Positions 21,255 through 32,074 of a stretch of 64,000 nt of DNA are shown here, piece after piece (the stretch's first letter is position 1; every line of letters starts with the position of its first letter). The stretch is from Mastigamoeba balamuthi (taxonomy: Eukaryota > Evosea > Mastigamoebida > Mastigamoebidae): positions 167,183 to 231,182 of the forward strand of contig CACRSC010000042.1 of assembly GCA_902651635.1 (NCBI GenBank). The letters run 5' to 3'. Both the position numbers and the translations under genes were made by a program. The notes under the pieces were generated by a model. It had not been told where the DNA came from and did not search any database. It worked only from the letters and a program-made list of their open reading frames with translations.

Positions 21255-21635
21255 GATGAGTTCCTGCAGCAACGAACGAGGGGCAGGGCAGAGGATGACT
21301 GGCTGGCTGGGCTCTCACATTGGTTGAAGCGGCGGGCGAGGTGGCCGTCGAGCATGTCCATGAGCTCCGAGAGGCCGTAGCACGCGATGAAGCCCATCGC
21401 GCACTTGTCCGACGACCAGAAGGCCGCGAAGACCAGGGCGATCCTCACGTATCCTGCAGCGGGTCCAGCAGTTCAACAAAACAAAAAAAAACGGGCACGT
21501 AACAAAAGAGCCCAAGAGATCGGCGAGAATAAACATCACGACGCGAGGAGCCACCAGCGCGCAACGGGGGCTCGTGGGAGGGTGCTGCAGTTGCGCACCG
21601 ACGAGGTTGGGGTAGTACAGGAGCACGTGCACCAT
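20662..21635 (-). CDS. PIS1: phosphatidylinositol synthase (CDP-alcohol phosphatidyltransferase)
   Basis: It makes phosphatidylinositol from CDP-diacylglycerol and myo-inositol in the ER membrane. Four exons (21635-21599, 21453-21319, 21207-21035, 20958-20662) give 213 aa, the usual length of the family. The start MVHVLLYYPNLVG aligns with the PNLIGY start of animal CDIPT. The catalytic signature DG-x2-AR-x8-G-x3-D-x3-D is complete, with DGHLARRFNQ before intron 2 and STLFGAVLDMVTD after it. The SHWTQMYSAVLTGK and SHKVCKNPILRFYY segments also match. Several hydrophobic helices surround the motif. The 3' end converges on the chromodomain gene, 239 bp away. A GA microsatellite (21219-21249) lies in intron 2. 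Confidence 0.95.
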
Positions 21636-22205
21636 GGCGGAAGCACAGCAAAGAAAGCGGTGGGCCACAACCCTAAAAAAGACGAAAAGAGAGAGATTCT
21701 GATAATATCTTCGGCCACACATCTGCCACGTTGCACGCAAATATCTAGCGCGGTGGTGGTACCCTCGACGCCAGGGTCTGACGCAATTTTTGTATTGGAT
21801 TTTGAACACCACAAAGGGCCGGGGGCCCACGCCGCACACAGAGAACACGGAAGGGACTGTATCATCGCAAATAGGTAGCACCTCGGCAGCAGCAGCAGCT
21901 GAGGCGACCGCGCAAGTGTCTTCACTGCGAGTTCATTGGGCGCACTGTGTCCGCGTTGGGAGTCCACGCACGTGCAGTGCCCAAGAAGCCCAACCAGCGC
22001 AACAGACTGTCAGTGGCGGTGGTGGTGGCCGGTACTTCTAAGTCCCCCACAGAAGCTAACTGCGTGCTGAAGGAGAGCCACCACAAGAACCCGAAGCGGT
22101 TCTACAACGTGTTTGAGCACGTGCGAAGAATGGCCTATGGTTGAACCGAGGGGGACAATACCCTTTCATGCATTGTTATACCTCAACAACACACGGAGAA
22201 CGGTG
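21636..22205. other. intergenic with AAATATCT element
   Basis: The region lies upstream of the PI synthase gene and downstream of the coiled-coil gene. It contains GATAATATCTTC near 21700 and AAATATCT at 21739-21746. No ORF is supported. Confidence 0.35.
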
Positions 22206-25200
22206 TTAGCCGTTGGAGTTGCTGTTGCTGTTGCTGCCCGACGGGTGGCACCTCGACGCGTAGAACGTGACGACCGAGCACACGACGGCCACGCCGACGA
22301 CCAGCGCCACGACGCCGGCCGTGACCAGGGCGGGCCTCGCCCTGCGCCAGCACGACGCCTGCTGCTTGCTCTGCTTCGGGCCCATGAGAGCGATGTGCTC
22401 GCTCTCGTCTGCTCGGAGGTGCAGTGCGCCTTTGTTGGTGCTGGTGCTGGTTGGTCGGGGCGCACCACTACTGCCGTACTGCACCGACATCCTCGACAGC
22501 TCCTCGGCGCGCTCGTGCTCGGTGCGCCACTGCGCCAGCACCGTCGTCAGCTCCTTCTTGAGGCGGTCGTTGTCAAAGGCCTTCTGCCGCAGCTGCTCCT
22601 TGAGCCGCTCCTTCTCCTTGCTCTCGCCGCTCCCCGCGCGGTCCTGCCGCGCCAGCTCCTCCTGCAGCTCGCGCACCCTGCGCCGCTCCTCCGCGAGCAC
22701 TGTCTGCAGCGCGTCGCTCTCAAGCCCGTGCATAACCTGCGACTGCGAGCGCACAGCCGAGAGCTCCTTCTGCAGCTGCTCGAGGCGCTCCGCAGAGTCC
22801 CCGCGCGGCGACATCGCAGCGCCGCTGCTGGCGCTGATGCTCGCGAGCTGCGCCCTGGCGGCCTCGAGCTCCTCCTCGAGCTGCGAGCGCTCGGCGGCAG
22901 CGCTCTTGGCGCCCTCCCGCAGTTCGCCGAGCTCCTTCTGCAGCTGCACAAAGCGCTCCGAGTGCGACGCCACGATCTGCTTCTCGCGCGCCCGCTGCGC
23001 GTCGGCGGCGGACCTGGCCTCCGCGAGCTGCGCCTCGAGCTCGGCGGCGCGCGCGGCGTTGGACTCGGCCGCTGCCTTGGCGCTGTCCGCGCGCGCGTTG
23101 GCCGCGTCGAGCGACTCGCGCAGCGAATTGCTCTCCGCGGATGCCTGAGCCAGCAGCGCCTTCTCGGAGGGCTCCGCGCGCTCCGACTGCTGCGCCGCCT
23201 TGGCTGCCGCCGCGTCGACCGCCGCGCGCAGCGTCGCGACCTCAGCAGTGCGCTCCGCAATATCGCGCGCGCGGTCGCTGAGCTCGGACTCGAGCGCCTG
23301 CTTCGCAGCCCGCGCGTCCTCTACCTGCTTCCGCAGCTCCGCGTTGGCCGCCTCGAGCTCCATACGCACGCGCTTGACTGAGGCAGCGCCCACCGGGGGG
23401 GTCAGCAGAGGTAGGGGGCAATCCAATTCCGGGAATCACGCAGGAACCTTCGATTGAGTTGACGTGGTCCATGTCGGCCTTGCGCTCGAGCTCGCTGCGC
23501 AGCGACGCGGCCTCGCGCTCGAGGTCCGCGCACCTCTTGCGTGCGGCCTCGAGCTGGGCGCCGAGCGCCGTGATCTGCTCGCTGGCCACGATGCTGAGCT
23601 CGTCGCCGAGGGACATCTCCTCGGCGTCGACCGCCATCATGAGCTTCGACTTCTCGCGGCCCGGCGAGAGCAGCCCCTGGCGGGCCATCTCCTTGGCCCG
23701 CTCCCTGCGCCTGGTCTCGTCGACGATCTTGCGCATCTGCTCGAGCTCCGAGACGAGGCGCTTCTCCTGGTCGCGCGCCCTGCAGCGCTCCGCCTCGAGC
23801 GAGACCGACGCCGCGCTGAGCTCGCGCTGGAGCTCCTCGACCTTGCGCTCGAGCTCGTGCACCTGGCGCACCTGGCCCAGCGTCGGGCGGTCGCCCCGCG
23901 GGCTCATCGCCCTCTGCGCGTCCTCGATGGGCGGCGTCACGGCGATGGCCTCGGTGGTCGACACCATCTCGGCCTCGAGGCGGCGGTAGCTCTTCTTCAT
24001 CTCCTCCGAGCCCTGGCGCTCGACCTGCAGCTGCGCCTTGAGCTCCGAGAGCTCGCGCGCCGAGTCGTCGCTGCGAGCCGACTCCTTCTGGAGCGCCGAC
24101 TGCAGCCTGCGGCTCTGCACCGCGCTGTCCTGCAGCCGCCTCTCGAGGTCCCGCTGCGCCTCCCTGCTCTTTGCCAGCGCCACCTCGAGCGCCTCCACGC
24201 GCAGCTGCAGCTCCAGCGCCGTCTGCTGCTGCTGCTCCTGCTCGTCCGACGTCCGCTCCTGCTGCGGGCTGCGCGGCGACGTCTGCAGCCGCAGCAGCTT
24301 CGACCCCCTCAGCGCCACCCCGCTCACCATCCCCGTCGCGCGCAGCTCCGCCAGCGCGATCGCGAACTCGCTGAACTCGACTGGAGGGGGTGCGTGGGTG
24401 GGGGGCGTCAGAGGGCCCTGCCGCCAAGTGCCGAGGGCTGGGTACCTTCGCCGCTCCAGTTGCGGTCGAGGAGGGTGAGGACGAGCTCGGGGTCGTGCTC
24501 GGGGAAGGCCGCGCGGAGCTCGAGGGTCGTCAGGGAGCCGAGCCTGCGCGTGTCGAGCGCGTCGAATATCTCCCGCGTATCGGCGATCTCGGCCTCGGTC
24601 AGCCCCTTGGCCTCGAGCTCCGCGACCACCGACGACTCGTCGTGCTCGAGGACGTACCCGGGGACCGACGCCCGCCGGGGCTTCAGCATCGGCGACGACG
24701 GCGTCGCAGGCGCGCTGACGAGCGACGCCCTGCGGCCCGTCCGCCGCCCCAGTATCGGCGTCGGCTGCGGGTCCGACGGCGTCAGGACGAGCGTGCTGGC
24801 CGTCGAGCCCTCCCCCGGCGTCGCCGGGCGCTCGATGGGCTCCGTGTTGGAGGCGATGCGCAGGAACAGGCGCTCAAAGGCCTCGTGGTTGAGCCCCCCG
24901 ACCGTCGTCGCGTCGTAGCGCGTCAGCAGCGACCGCGCCACCTCCTCCGCGTCCGACGCCGCCCCCAGCTCGCGCAGCGCGTTGCTCAGCTCGGGCGCGT
25001 TGAGCACGCCGTCGTCGTCCTCGTCGAACTTGTCAAACACCTCGTACGCGCGTTGCTGCGCGTTTTGTCGTGCGTTGACGTTGCGTTTGCAAAGAGAGGA
25101 ATTAAAAAATTAGCAGGGCGAGAGAAGGCCAAGAGGCGAAGAAGAGCTGCGGGCGCACCCGTATGGAAGACGCCATGCCCCCGGCGAAGTTGGGGAAATC

Positions 25201-25638
25201 CACGTAGCCCTCGGGGTTGGGGTTGAGGCGCTTGAACATGTCCTGGAACTGCTCCTCGGTGGTCTGTGTCTCGTTCCCCATCAGCTCCTGCTCGGGGTCG
25301 TCCCGTTTCGCCTTCCGGTCAGACACGGCGCCGCTGGGAGGGTGGGGAGAAGGCACAGCGCGGCGCGCACAGAGGCCATTGGCCGGAACTCCTCGGCGGT
25401 GATCATGCCGCGCTGCGTGGCGTCGCACGCGTCGAACATCTGCCGGAGCAGTGTCGTCTGCAGGAGGGGCAGTGAGTGGTATGTGTCGTTGGGGTGGGGG
25501 CGGTGTGGGCGGGGCTCGTCAGGAATAGGCCGGAGAGCGGAGACGCGCTCCGGGGACGCGGGGTGGGGCGCTGGGCGGGCGAGGGATGCGACGGACCATT
25601 TCCTGACGGGGACTGGGCGGAGGCTGGCTGTCCGCCAT
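22206..25638 (-). CDS. EF-hand, coiled-coil, tail-anchored protein
   Basis: The product is about 1,000 aa. Exon 1 (25638-25597) encodes MADSQPPPSPRQEM. The next (25457-25371) has an EF-hand-like block, QMFDACDATQRGMITAEEF. Further EF-hand-like blocks are GYVDFPNF, FDKFDEDDDGVLNAPEL (near 25030) and RNWSGE/VEFSEFAIAL; only DEDDDGVL is a fully acidic Ca2+ loop. From about 24250 to 22480 the protein is continuous coiled coil. The last residues contain one hydrophobic helix (ALVTAGVVALVVGVAVVCSV) followed by a short polar tail, so the C-terminus is tail-anchored with the body in the cytosol. The exon 2/3 junction (~25330-25371) does not resolve in frame in my reading. A vesicle-tethering or organelle-linker role is inference. 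Confidence 0.7.
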
Positions 25639-25761
25639 AGCTGCTGGGGTCTTTCAAAAAAACCAACCCTGAAGATTCCCCCCTGTCACCCGAGAATCTG
25701 TCCGTTTTAAAATCACTTCCTATTCAGTTCCCTTACCATCGAACTGCAGTCGAGAGCCAGC
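25639..25761. promoter_or_regulatory. 123-bp divergent promoter
   Basis: Only 123 bp separate the start codons of the EF-hand coiled-coil gene (minus) and the transaldolase homologue (plus), so both promoters must lie here. The centre is AT-rich (TTTTAAAATCACTT near 25704-25717). Confidence 0.5.
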
Positions 25762-26980
25762 ATGACCGAGACCGAAGAGAGCTCGCTGTTCAACGTCGTG
25801 GAGGAGACCACCTCGTTGTCCCCGAACGCCTTGGAGGAGTTGCGGTCGTTGAGCAACCTCGTGCACATCGGCTGCCCTCCCCCCTCTCCACGAATCGCCG
25901 ACTGACCTCCCGCCCAGTGCGTGGACTCGGCCGAGTACGACCGCTTCAAGGTCTACTACCCCCACGACGCCCTGATGAACCCCACGTTGATCCTCCAGGC
26001 CATCCGGACGAGCGACGAGTACCGCAAGCTCTTCGGTACTCTTGCTGCTCCTTCATTTGAATCCGCGGTAACGCGACTGATCCTCGCAGAGACGATCTGC
26101 AACAAGGGCAAGACGGCGGCGGTGACCGAGGGGACGCGCGAGGCCTGGGTGATGGACCGCGTCCTGGTCGAGTGGGCCTTCGAGGTGCTCGAGGAGGTCC
26201 CGGGGAATGTGATAGTGGCCGTCGACCCGCGCCTGTCGTTCAGCACCAAGCGCACGATCGCCAAGGCCAGGAGCCTCTCGGCGCTGCTCAAGGAGCGCGG
26301 CGTCCCGCTGAACCGCGTCGTCTTCCAGATCGCTGCGACCTGGGAGGGCATCCAGGCCCGTATTCGAATCGGCATCAATTGCTCTGGTCCCCGCGCGCGC
26401 CAAAAATGACTCCCACTCCATCGCGCAGGCCATCCACGAGCTGAAGCAGGAGGACGGCTTCAAGTGCAACGCGACGCTCGTGTTCTCGATGGTGCAGGCG
26501 GCCAAGGCGGCGGCGGAGGGCGCGGCGATCGTGACCCCGTTCGTGTCGCGCACCGACGAGTGGTACAGGGCGCGCGCGTCGACGTCGCCCGAGAGCGCGA
26601 CGGGGGCCGCGGGGCGCGGCGTCGAGCTGGTCAGGGAGGTCTACAACTACGTGCACGCGAACCGCATCAAGGAGACGGCGGTGGCCGCGTCGAGCCTGCA
26701 CAGCGTCGACCAGATCCTGCAGCTGGCGGGCTGCGACTCGCTGACGATCACGCCAGAGCTGCTCTGCGAGCTCGTGAGGCGGCCCGTCGAGTCGGTCAAG
26801 AGGGCCCTGAGCAGGTCGCACGTCGAGACCAAGTACCCCGCCAAGCCGTGCGGCGAGGACGAGTTCCGCTGGGAGCTCAACAGCAACGCCATGGCGACGG
26901 ACCTGCTCGCCGACGGCATCCGCGGGTTCGCGGGTGACATGTCCAAGCTCGAGGAGGCCGTCAGGGAGTACGTCTCCTGA
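25762..26980 (+). CDS. transaldolase homologue lacking catalytic Lys and Glu
   Basis: Four exons (25762-25860, 25918-26035, 26090-26355, 26429-26980) give about 344 aa aligning end to end with class I transaldolase (pentose phosphate pathway). Family features present: the Asp of CVDSAEYDR and the Asn of MNPTLI with the exact 18-residue spacing of Asp17 and Asn35 in E. coli TalB; PFVSRTDEWY with its Arg; LAGCDSLTITPELL; and the ending LLADGIRGFAGDMSKLEE. Two key residues are replaced. The Schiff-base Lys of the IKLAST motif is Gln (VVFQIAATW, codon 26326-26328). The catalytic Glu of TEVDARLS is Ala (VIVAVDPRLSF, codon 26218-26220). Normal transaldolase chemistry is therefore not expected. The third intron appears to be GC-AG (CAG|GCCCGT). 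Confidence 0.9.
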
Positions 26981-27115
26981 GCGCCTCGGTGCGCGCCTCC
27001 CGAGTAGCGAGTGTCGATAGTCCAACGAAGAGCTGATTGCCCTTGATCAAGTGTTGCCCGGGTTGCTGCACGAGCCGGATTGGTGCGACAGCCACGCAGC
27101 AGGAGGGGGCACCCC

Positions 27116-27897
27116 TCAGTCGTCCTCGTCGCTGCTGTCGTCGCGGCTGCGCCGGGCGCTGCTGCTGCTGCCCATCGTGGGCATGTCGTCGTCGGAATCG
27201 TCGCCACGCCTCTTGATCTGCCCACCCGACATCAGCGCAAGAAGCGTGGAAGACGACAGAGCGGGCTGCCGGAGTTGCTGGCGTTGGCGGGGAGGCTGGG
27301 GAGACTGGCGCACAGTGATGGTGGTGGAGACTTTGGTCTTCTCGGCAATCTGCTCGAGCAGGCTGATGAGCTGCCCCTCGTCCACCTTGGACTTGATGCG
27401 CCCCGTCTGCGCAGAGTGCAGCAGGTAGTCCTCCACCCTGCGGGCCTTGTCGGGCTTGACGAGGGCGATCCTCGAGACTGCCAGGGGGGTGAGCGGAAGG
27501 GACGTGTGCGGCCACAAACAAAGCGGAGTTGTTGACGTGGGCGAAGAGAACGAGAAGAGAAAAGGATGACGTGTGCGACGGGAGAGGGCCTGGGAGGGCT
27601 TTGCACGCACGGCGCTCGCGGGCCTCGTACGTCAGGATCTGCTGCAGGAACATGTTGCGCTGCTCCTCCGCCATGCGGCGCTGCTCCTGCTGGGCGGCCA
27701 TCTGCTCGGGCGACGCCCTCATCCCCTAAACACAACACGCAGCAGGGAAAGAAACCCCGGGCGCACAAAACAACCGAGGGGGGTCAGCAGCGACGCCGTA
27801 AGGCAGGGGGCGGGGCGAGAGGGCTCACAGCCTGCGCCTGCATCTCGGCCATGCGCTTGGCACGGATAGCCTGGAGGTCAGCGTCGTCGTCCGCCAT
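27116..27897 (-). CDS. PDCD5: PDCD5 family protein
   Basis: PDCD5/TFAR19 is a small helical protein conserved in archaea and eukaryotes, linked in animals to prefoldin/CCT function and apoptosis. Four exons (27897-27829, 27725-27611, 27477-27314, 27217-27116) give 149 aa with phases that match. Diagnostic segments are MADDDADLQAIRAKRMAEMQ, EEQRNMFLQQILTYEARERL, SRIALVKPDKARRVEDYLL and GQLISLLEQIAEKTKVSTTI. The tail is longer than usual and Ser/Asp-rich (SARRSRDDSSDEDD), fitting the acidic casein-kinase-type tail of the family. The 3' end faces the transaldolase homologue 135 bp away. Confidence 0.93.
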
Positions 27898-27998
27898 TTG
27901 CGTGTCTATGCCGTAACAAAAACCCACAAAGGGGGAAGATATTTTGTCGCCGGCGAAATATCTTATCGGCAGGAATTTTCGCGGCAGAGCAGAGCGGC
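27898..27998. promoter_or_regulatory. 101-bp divergent promoter with ATATCT elements
   Basis: PDCD5 (minus) and CD2BP2 (plus) start codons are 101 bp apart. The interval carries AGATATTTT at 27938-27945 and AAATATCT at 27956-27963, in opposite orientations and about 10 bp apart. Similar elements occur near several other gene starts in the window. Confidence 0.45.
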
Positions 27999-29125
27999 AT
28001 GGACCCGACATCGCCCAAGGACGCGGAGGAGACGGGGCCCGCCGAGGCGCCCAGGGACGACGACGACGAGGCGGAGGACGAGGTGCAGAACGGGCGTATC
28101 GAGCGCGCGCAGGGGGAGGAGGACGAGGAGGACGAGCTGCCGCGCTACGAGGGCGACGTCAAGCTCGAGCCGTTCAACCTGCGCCAGGAGCGCGAGGAGG
28201 GCTTCTTCGACGAGTCGGGCAACTACGTCGAGTACAAGCTGCCGCAGCACCTGCGCGACGCGTGGCTGGACGAGTACGACGAGAAGCACGCCGAGGACAT
28301 GGAGAAGGAGGCCGGGGCGCTCGAGGCCCGGTGGAGGCGCAGCGCCAAGGAGCAGCAGGAGCGCGACGTCGACGACCTCCGCGAGGACGTCATGCTCAAC
28401 ACCGTGGCCTCGAAGCGCGCCCTCATCGCCGCCGCCCTCGACCTCATCGACGCCGGCGAGACCTCTGCGCGCGCCCTGCGCCGGCTGGCCGACAAGGTCC
28501 CCCCCCTCGGTTCCCTTTCTCTCGCCTCACGCCCCCGAGAGCAGAAGAGCGGCGACAAGGAGAGGTTCCAGAAGCTGACCAAGACCCTCGACTCGCTCCT
28601 CAGCTGCGGCTATGTCGGTGCGCCAGGCGCTGCTGCTCCGAGAGGGCTGGCCCCGCGACTCAGCTGATGGCGCCAGAGATCTACTCGCAGAAGAGGGACG
28701 GCCTGCAGCGGATGCTGGAGGAGCTCGACGGGTCGGTCACGGGCAAGCTCCTCGAGGACGCCATGAGCTCCATCGGCAAGAAGCGCACGACCCCCGAGGG
28801 CGCGGCCGTGGCGGACAACGACGAGGGCGGCGAGCCGTCGCTCAAGCGCCGCAAGGGGGCCCTGGGGCCCGGGAACGTGCTGTGGGAGTACACGACAGAG
28901 GCGTCGCCGGACCCGCAGGGCCCGTTCACGACGGAGCAGATGGTCGAGTGGCGCAAGCAGGGGTTCTTTGTGGGGCAGTACAGGGCCAAGGTCAGGCGCG
29001 TGCCCACCGACTCGCTGTTCGAGGACGCCCCCGAGGAGCCCTGGGCCGACTCCGAGACCGTGGACTTTGCTGCCGCTGCCGCTGCGGTCGCTGCTGCCAC
29101 TGCTGCCGGTGCACAGAAGAAGTGA
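27999..29125 (+). CDS. CD2BP2: CD2BP2 / U5 snRNP 52K GYF-domain protein
   Basis: The family (yeast Lin1/Snu40) binds proline-rich splicing proteins through its GYF domain and is part of U5 snRNP assembly. The start at 27999 (MDPTSPKDAEETG) leads into an acidic region and the conserved EPFNLRQEREEGFFDESGNY motif. The GYF domain is near the C-terminus: VLWEYTTEASP, GPFTTEQMVEWRKQGFF, with GFF in place of GYF. I place introns at about 28497-28544 (48 nt, in frame, less certain) and 28614-28663 (TAT|GTCGGT to CTCAG). The protein ends in an Ala-rich tail and AQKK. Confidence 0.9.
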
Positions 29126-29449
29126 TGGGGGGCTATTGGCAGCACGCACGACGAACGCATGGCAGAATCAAGTGTGTGTCGCAGCACGTCACGGTCGTGG
29201 TTCTTGACGGGCGTATGCGTGTTAATCTTGCGCTGTGAGATTGAGAGCGTGCATTGAAGCCACTGGTGAATGCGATACACGCGATGCAAAAGGCCAGCAG
29301 CCGTCCAGACGGCATCCACACTGACGCTGATCGTGAGGGAGGCCAGCCTGCGACAGCGCACAGTTGAAGCGGATATTTTTCGGGGATGACGTTGCTGCTG
29401 AGGATCAATCGGGCCACAACGCAAAATTGGTCACGCGCACGGGATAGAG

Positions 29450-31265
29450 ATGGCGTTTGAGGCGAGGGTCGTTGACGTCCTCACGGGGTTCGTGAACAAA
29501 TTCAAGCCCCTGCGCACGCAGGCGAACCTCTCGTCGTGGCGCGCCAACATCACGGGCAGCGAGGCCGACTTCAAGGCGCGCGAGGACGACGAGAACAGGA
29601 TCAACCAGCTCCTGAGCGACGCGGCCCTCTTCGGCCAGCTGGGCGCGCTGAGGGCGTCGCCCGAGGCGCAGCTGCTGCTGGAGGACGGCAGGCACCTCAG
29701 GAGGCAGCTCGACGTCGCGTGGCTGCTCTGCCTCGACAAGCAGGCCCCCGAGGAGCTCCTCAGGTCTGCAAACGCGTCTCTCGCGTCTCTGGTGTCTCTG
29801 ACGGCACGGCGTCGACTGCAGGCGGGCCACGGCGCTCTCGTGCGAGGTGGAGAGGCTGTTCAACACGTTCAGGGCCAAGACGGCGGACGGCTCTGGCACC
29901 CTCACCGAGAACGACATCAGGCGTGTCCTGCGCGAGTCGCACTCGTCCGCAGAGGTCGAGCACGCGTGGAAGGTCTCTGCCCTTCCCCTTCTGCTCCCTC
30001 TGCTAGCGCTCACTCAGGGCACCAGGCGTACCACCAAGTCGGCGCCCTGGTCGAGCCGAAGCTGAGGGAGCTGATCGCCCTGCGCAACGAGGTCGCCAGG
30101 GGGCTGGGGTACTCCAACTACCACGACCTGCAGCTCGCCACGCAGGAGTTCGACGGCGCGGAGCTGTGCGCCATGCTCGACGCCCTCGACGAGCGCACGC
30201 GGCCCGCCTTTGAGCGCGTCAAGAGCGCCATCGACGCGAAGCTCGTGAAGCGGTTCGGCCTCAGTGCCGTCGCCGACCTGCGCCCCTGGCACTACCTGGA
30301 CCTGTTCTTCCAAGGTACCTTCTGCCCCGTGCTAACTACCACCTGCTTACAGGTGCGACCACACCACAGCCGCACCCTCGCTTCCGAGTGACGACGCCGG
30401 TGCCGAGGCAGCTCCCAGCCTCGACGAGCTGCTCAAGGGCAAGAACGTCGTAGAGACGGCGCTCAAGTACTACGATGCGATCGGGCTCGGCGCGACGGCG
30501 CGAGACGTGGTGTCGCGCAGTGACCTGCACGAGCGCGAGGGCAAGTGCCCTCACGCGTTCGAGACGGACATCGACCACGAAGGCGACGTGCGGATTCTCG
30601 TCAATGTTGTGGACAACGAGTACTGGGCGTCCACGTGCCTGCACGAGCTCGGCCACGGCCTGTACTCGAAGCTAGTCGACCCGGAAACCCCCTGGCTGCT
30701 GCGCTCCGAGTGCCACATATTCACCACCGAGGCCGTCGCCATGTTCTTCGGGCGCCTCACCAAGAGCAATGCCTGGCTCTCGAGCGCCGCTGGGGTGCCC
30801 CGTGAGCGCGCCGAGGCAGCGGCCAAGGCGGCGGTCGAGGAGCTTCGGGCGGAGCAGCTGATCTTTAGCCGCTGGGTGCAGGTCATGTTCAGGTTCGAGC
30901 GCGCGATGTACGAGGACCCCAGCCAGGACCTCTGCGCGCTCTGGTGGCGCCTCAAGGAGAAGTACCAGCTGCTTCCGGGCCCTGGCCGCTGCTCTCCCGA
31001 CTACGCTGCCAAGATCCACATCGTTGTGTGCCCCGTCTACTACCACAACTATATGCTCGGGGAGCTGTTGGCATCGCAGTTCTACAGCACTCTGGCCGAG
31101 AAGGGTATTCCATTTGACGATGTTGCGCGTGGAGTGCCAGCGGTGGGCCAGTTCTTCCAGAAGAAGGTTTTTGCCCCAGGGAATACGGTAACGTGGAGGC
31201 AGCTTGCTCAGAGAGCCACTGGCTCCACCCTCCTTCCTGATGCTTTTGCCACACAGTTTATCTGA
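29450..31265 (+). CDS. M2-family (ACE-like, bacterial type) metallopeptidase
   Basis: This is a zinc peptidase of the gluzincin clan, family M2, closest in style to the bacterial M2 enzymes rather than animal ACE. Four exons (29450-29763, 29822-29972, 30026-30314, 30370-31265) give about 549 aa. The zinc site is HELGH at 30642-30656, with the third ligand Glu about 25 residues on in FTTEAVAMFFGRL. Other family segments are LRNEVARGLGYSNYHDLQL, RPWHYLDLFFQ, CPHAFETDIDHEGDVRI and YYHNYMLGELLASQF. There is no signal peptide and no membrane segment, so it is probably a cytosolic dipeptidyl carboxypeptidase-type enzyme. It looks complete and active. Confidence 0.88.
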
Positions 31266-32070
31266 TCCGTCCCCTTGCCAAGAAGATAAATGGACGCCTT
31301 GGTGCCTTGGCTTACAGGTTATAGTGTGTAATGTTCTAAAGGTTGGGACATGCCTAAGGGTTAGAGGAGCAAATATTACATGAGTTGCAAGGATGGAATC
31401 GAGGCCCACAGAGGTGAAGACAATTGTAAACAGTGTTCTGGGCAGTTCTGGAAATGAATGAGAATAGCAATGTCATAAGCTATGCAGAGAGAACTACAAC
31501 AATTGCATAAATTGTTACAAATGCTGCATAGAGCAAGCCCTTAAGGCTACAAGTAAGCACATTTGTATGCAGTTTAACAGGTTTACCATTTTATCTTCAG
31601 TAGTTCTGGTCATCACTGCCACTTACTATAACATGCAATTCACATTTACACAACATAGTGACCCTAGTTTGCTATGTGCCACTATGCAGCCTCAGCTACA
31701 TAGCATAGCAGCACATACAGTACTGACATAGAGTCTCTATACCTCCCCCCTCCCAGAATTCTGCCATACACATGTTAAGCATGTTGTGGTACATAGCAAA
31801 GACTTGCATAGTGGTGCATAGTGAATGGTTGAACTACACACTGCTACACAGGCCTTCACTACGTGTTGCTTGCTATACAGGGTCCACTATAGTATGCAGC
31901 AGAACCCTTCACTACAGGCTGTCCTCCTCCCCTTCTTCCCCCTCCCTGCATCACTTACCATATAAATGAAATGAAATTCAATCAACCAATCATTGCTTTG
32001 GGTGTAAGCTTGTGAGAGAGGGAGCAGCTTCAATCTGAAGGGAGAGTCTGTTAATAATGAACAGAAAGGG
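31266..32070. other. AT-rich edge of mobile-element island
   Basis: Composition falls sharply after the M2 gene. From about 31640 to 31925 the CTATGCA/TGCTACACA-type words of the local tandem family appear (for example CACTATGCAGCC, CACTGCTACACAGGCC). No gene is supported. Confidence 0.5.
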
Positions 32071-32074
32071 AAAT

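Noticed and set aside
22113-24918. Long plus-strand ORFs opposite the coiled-coil gene
   Set aside because: Leu/Arg-rich shadows of Glu/Ala/Lys coiled-coil codons.
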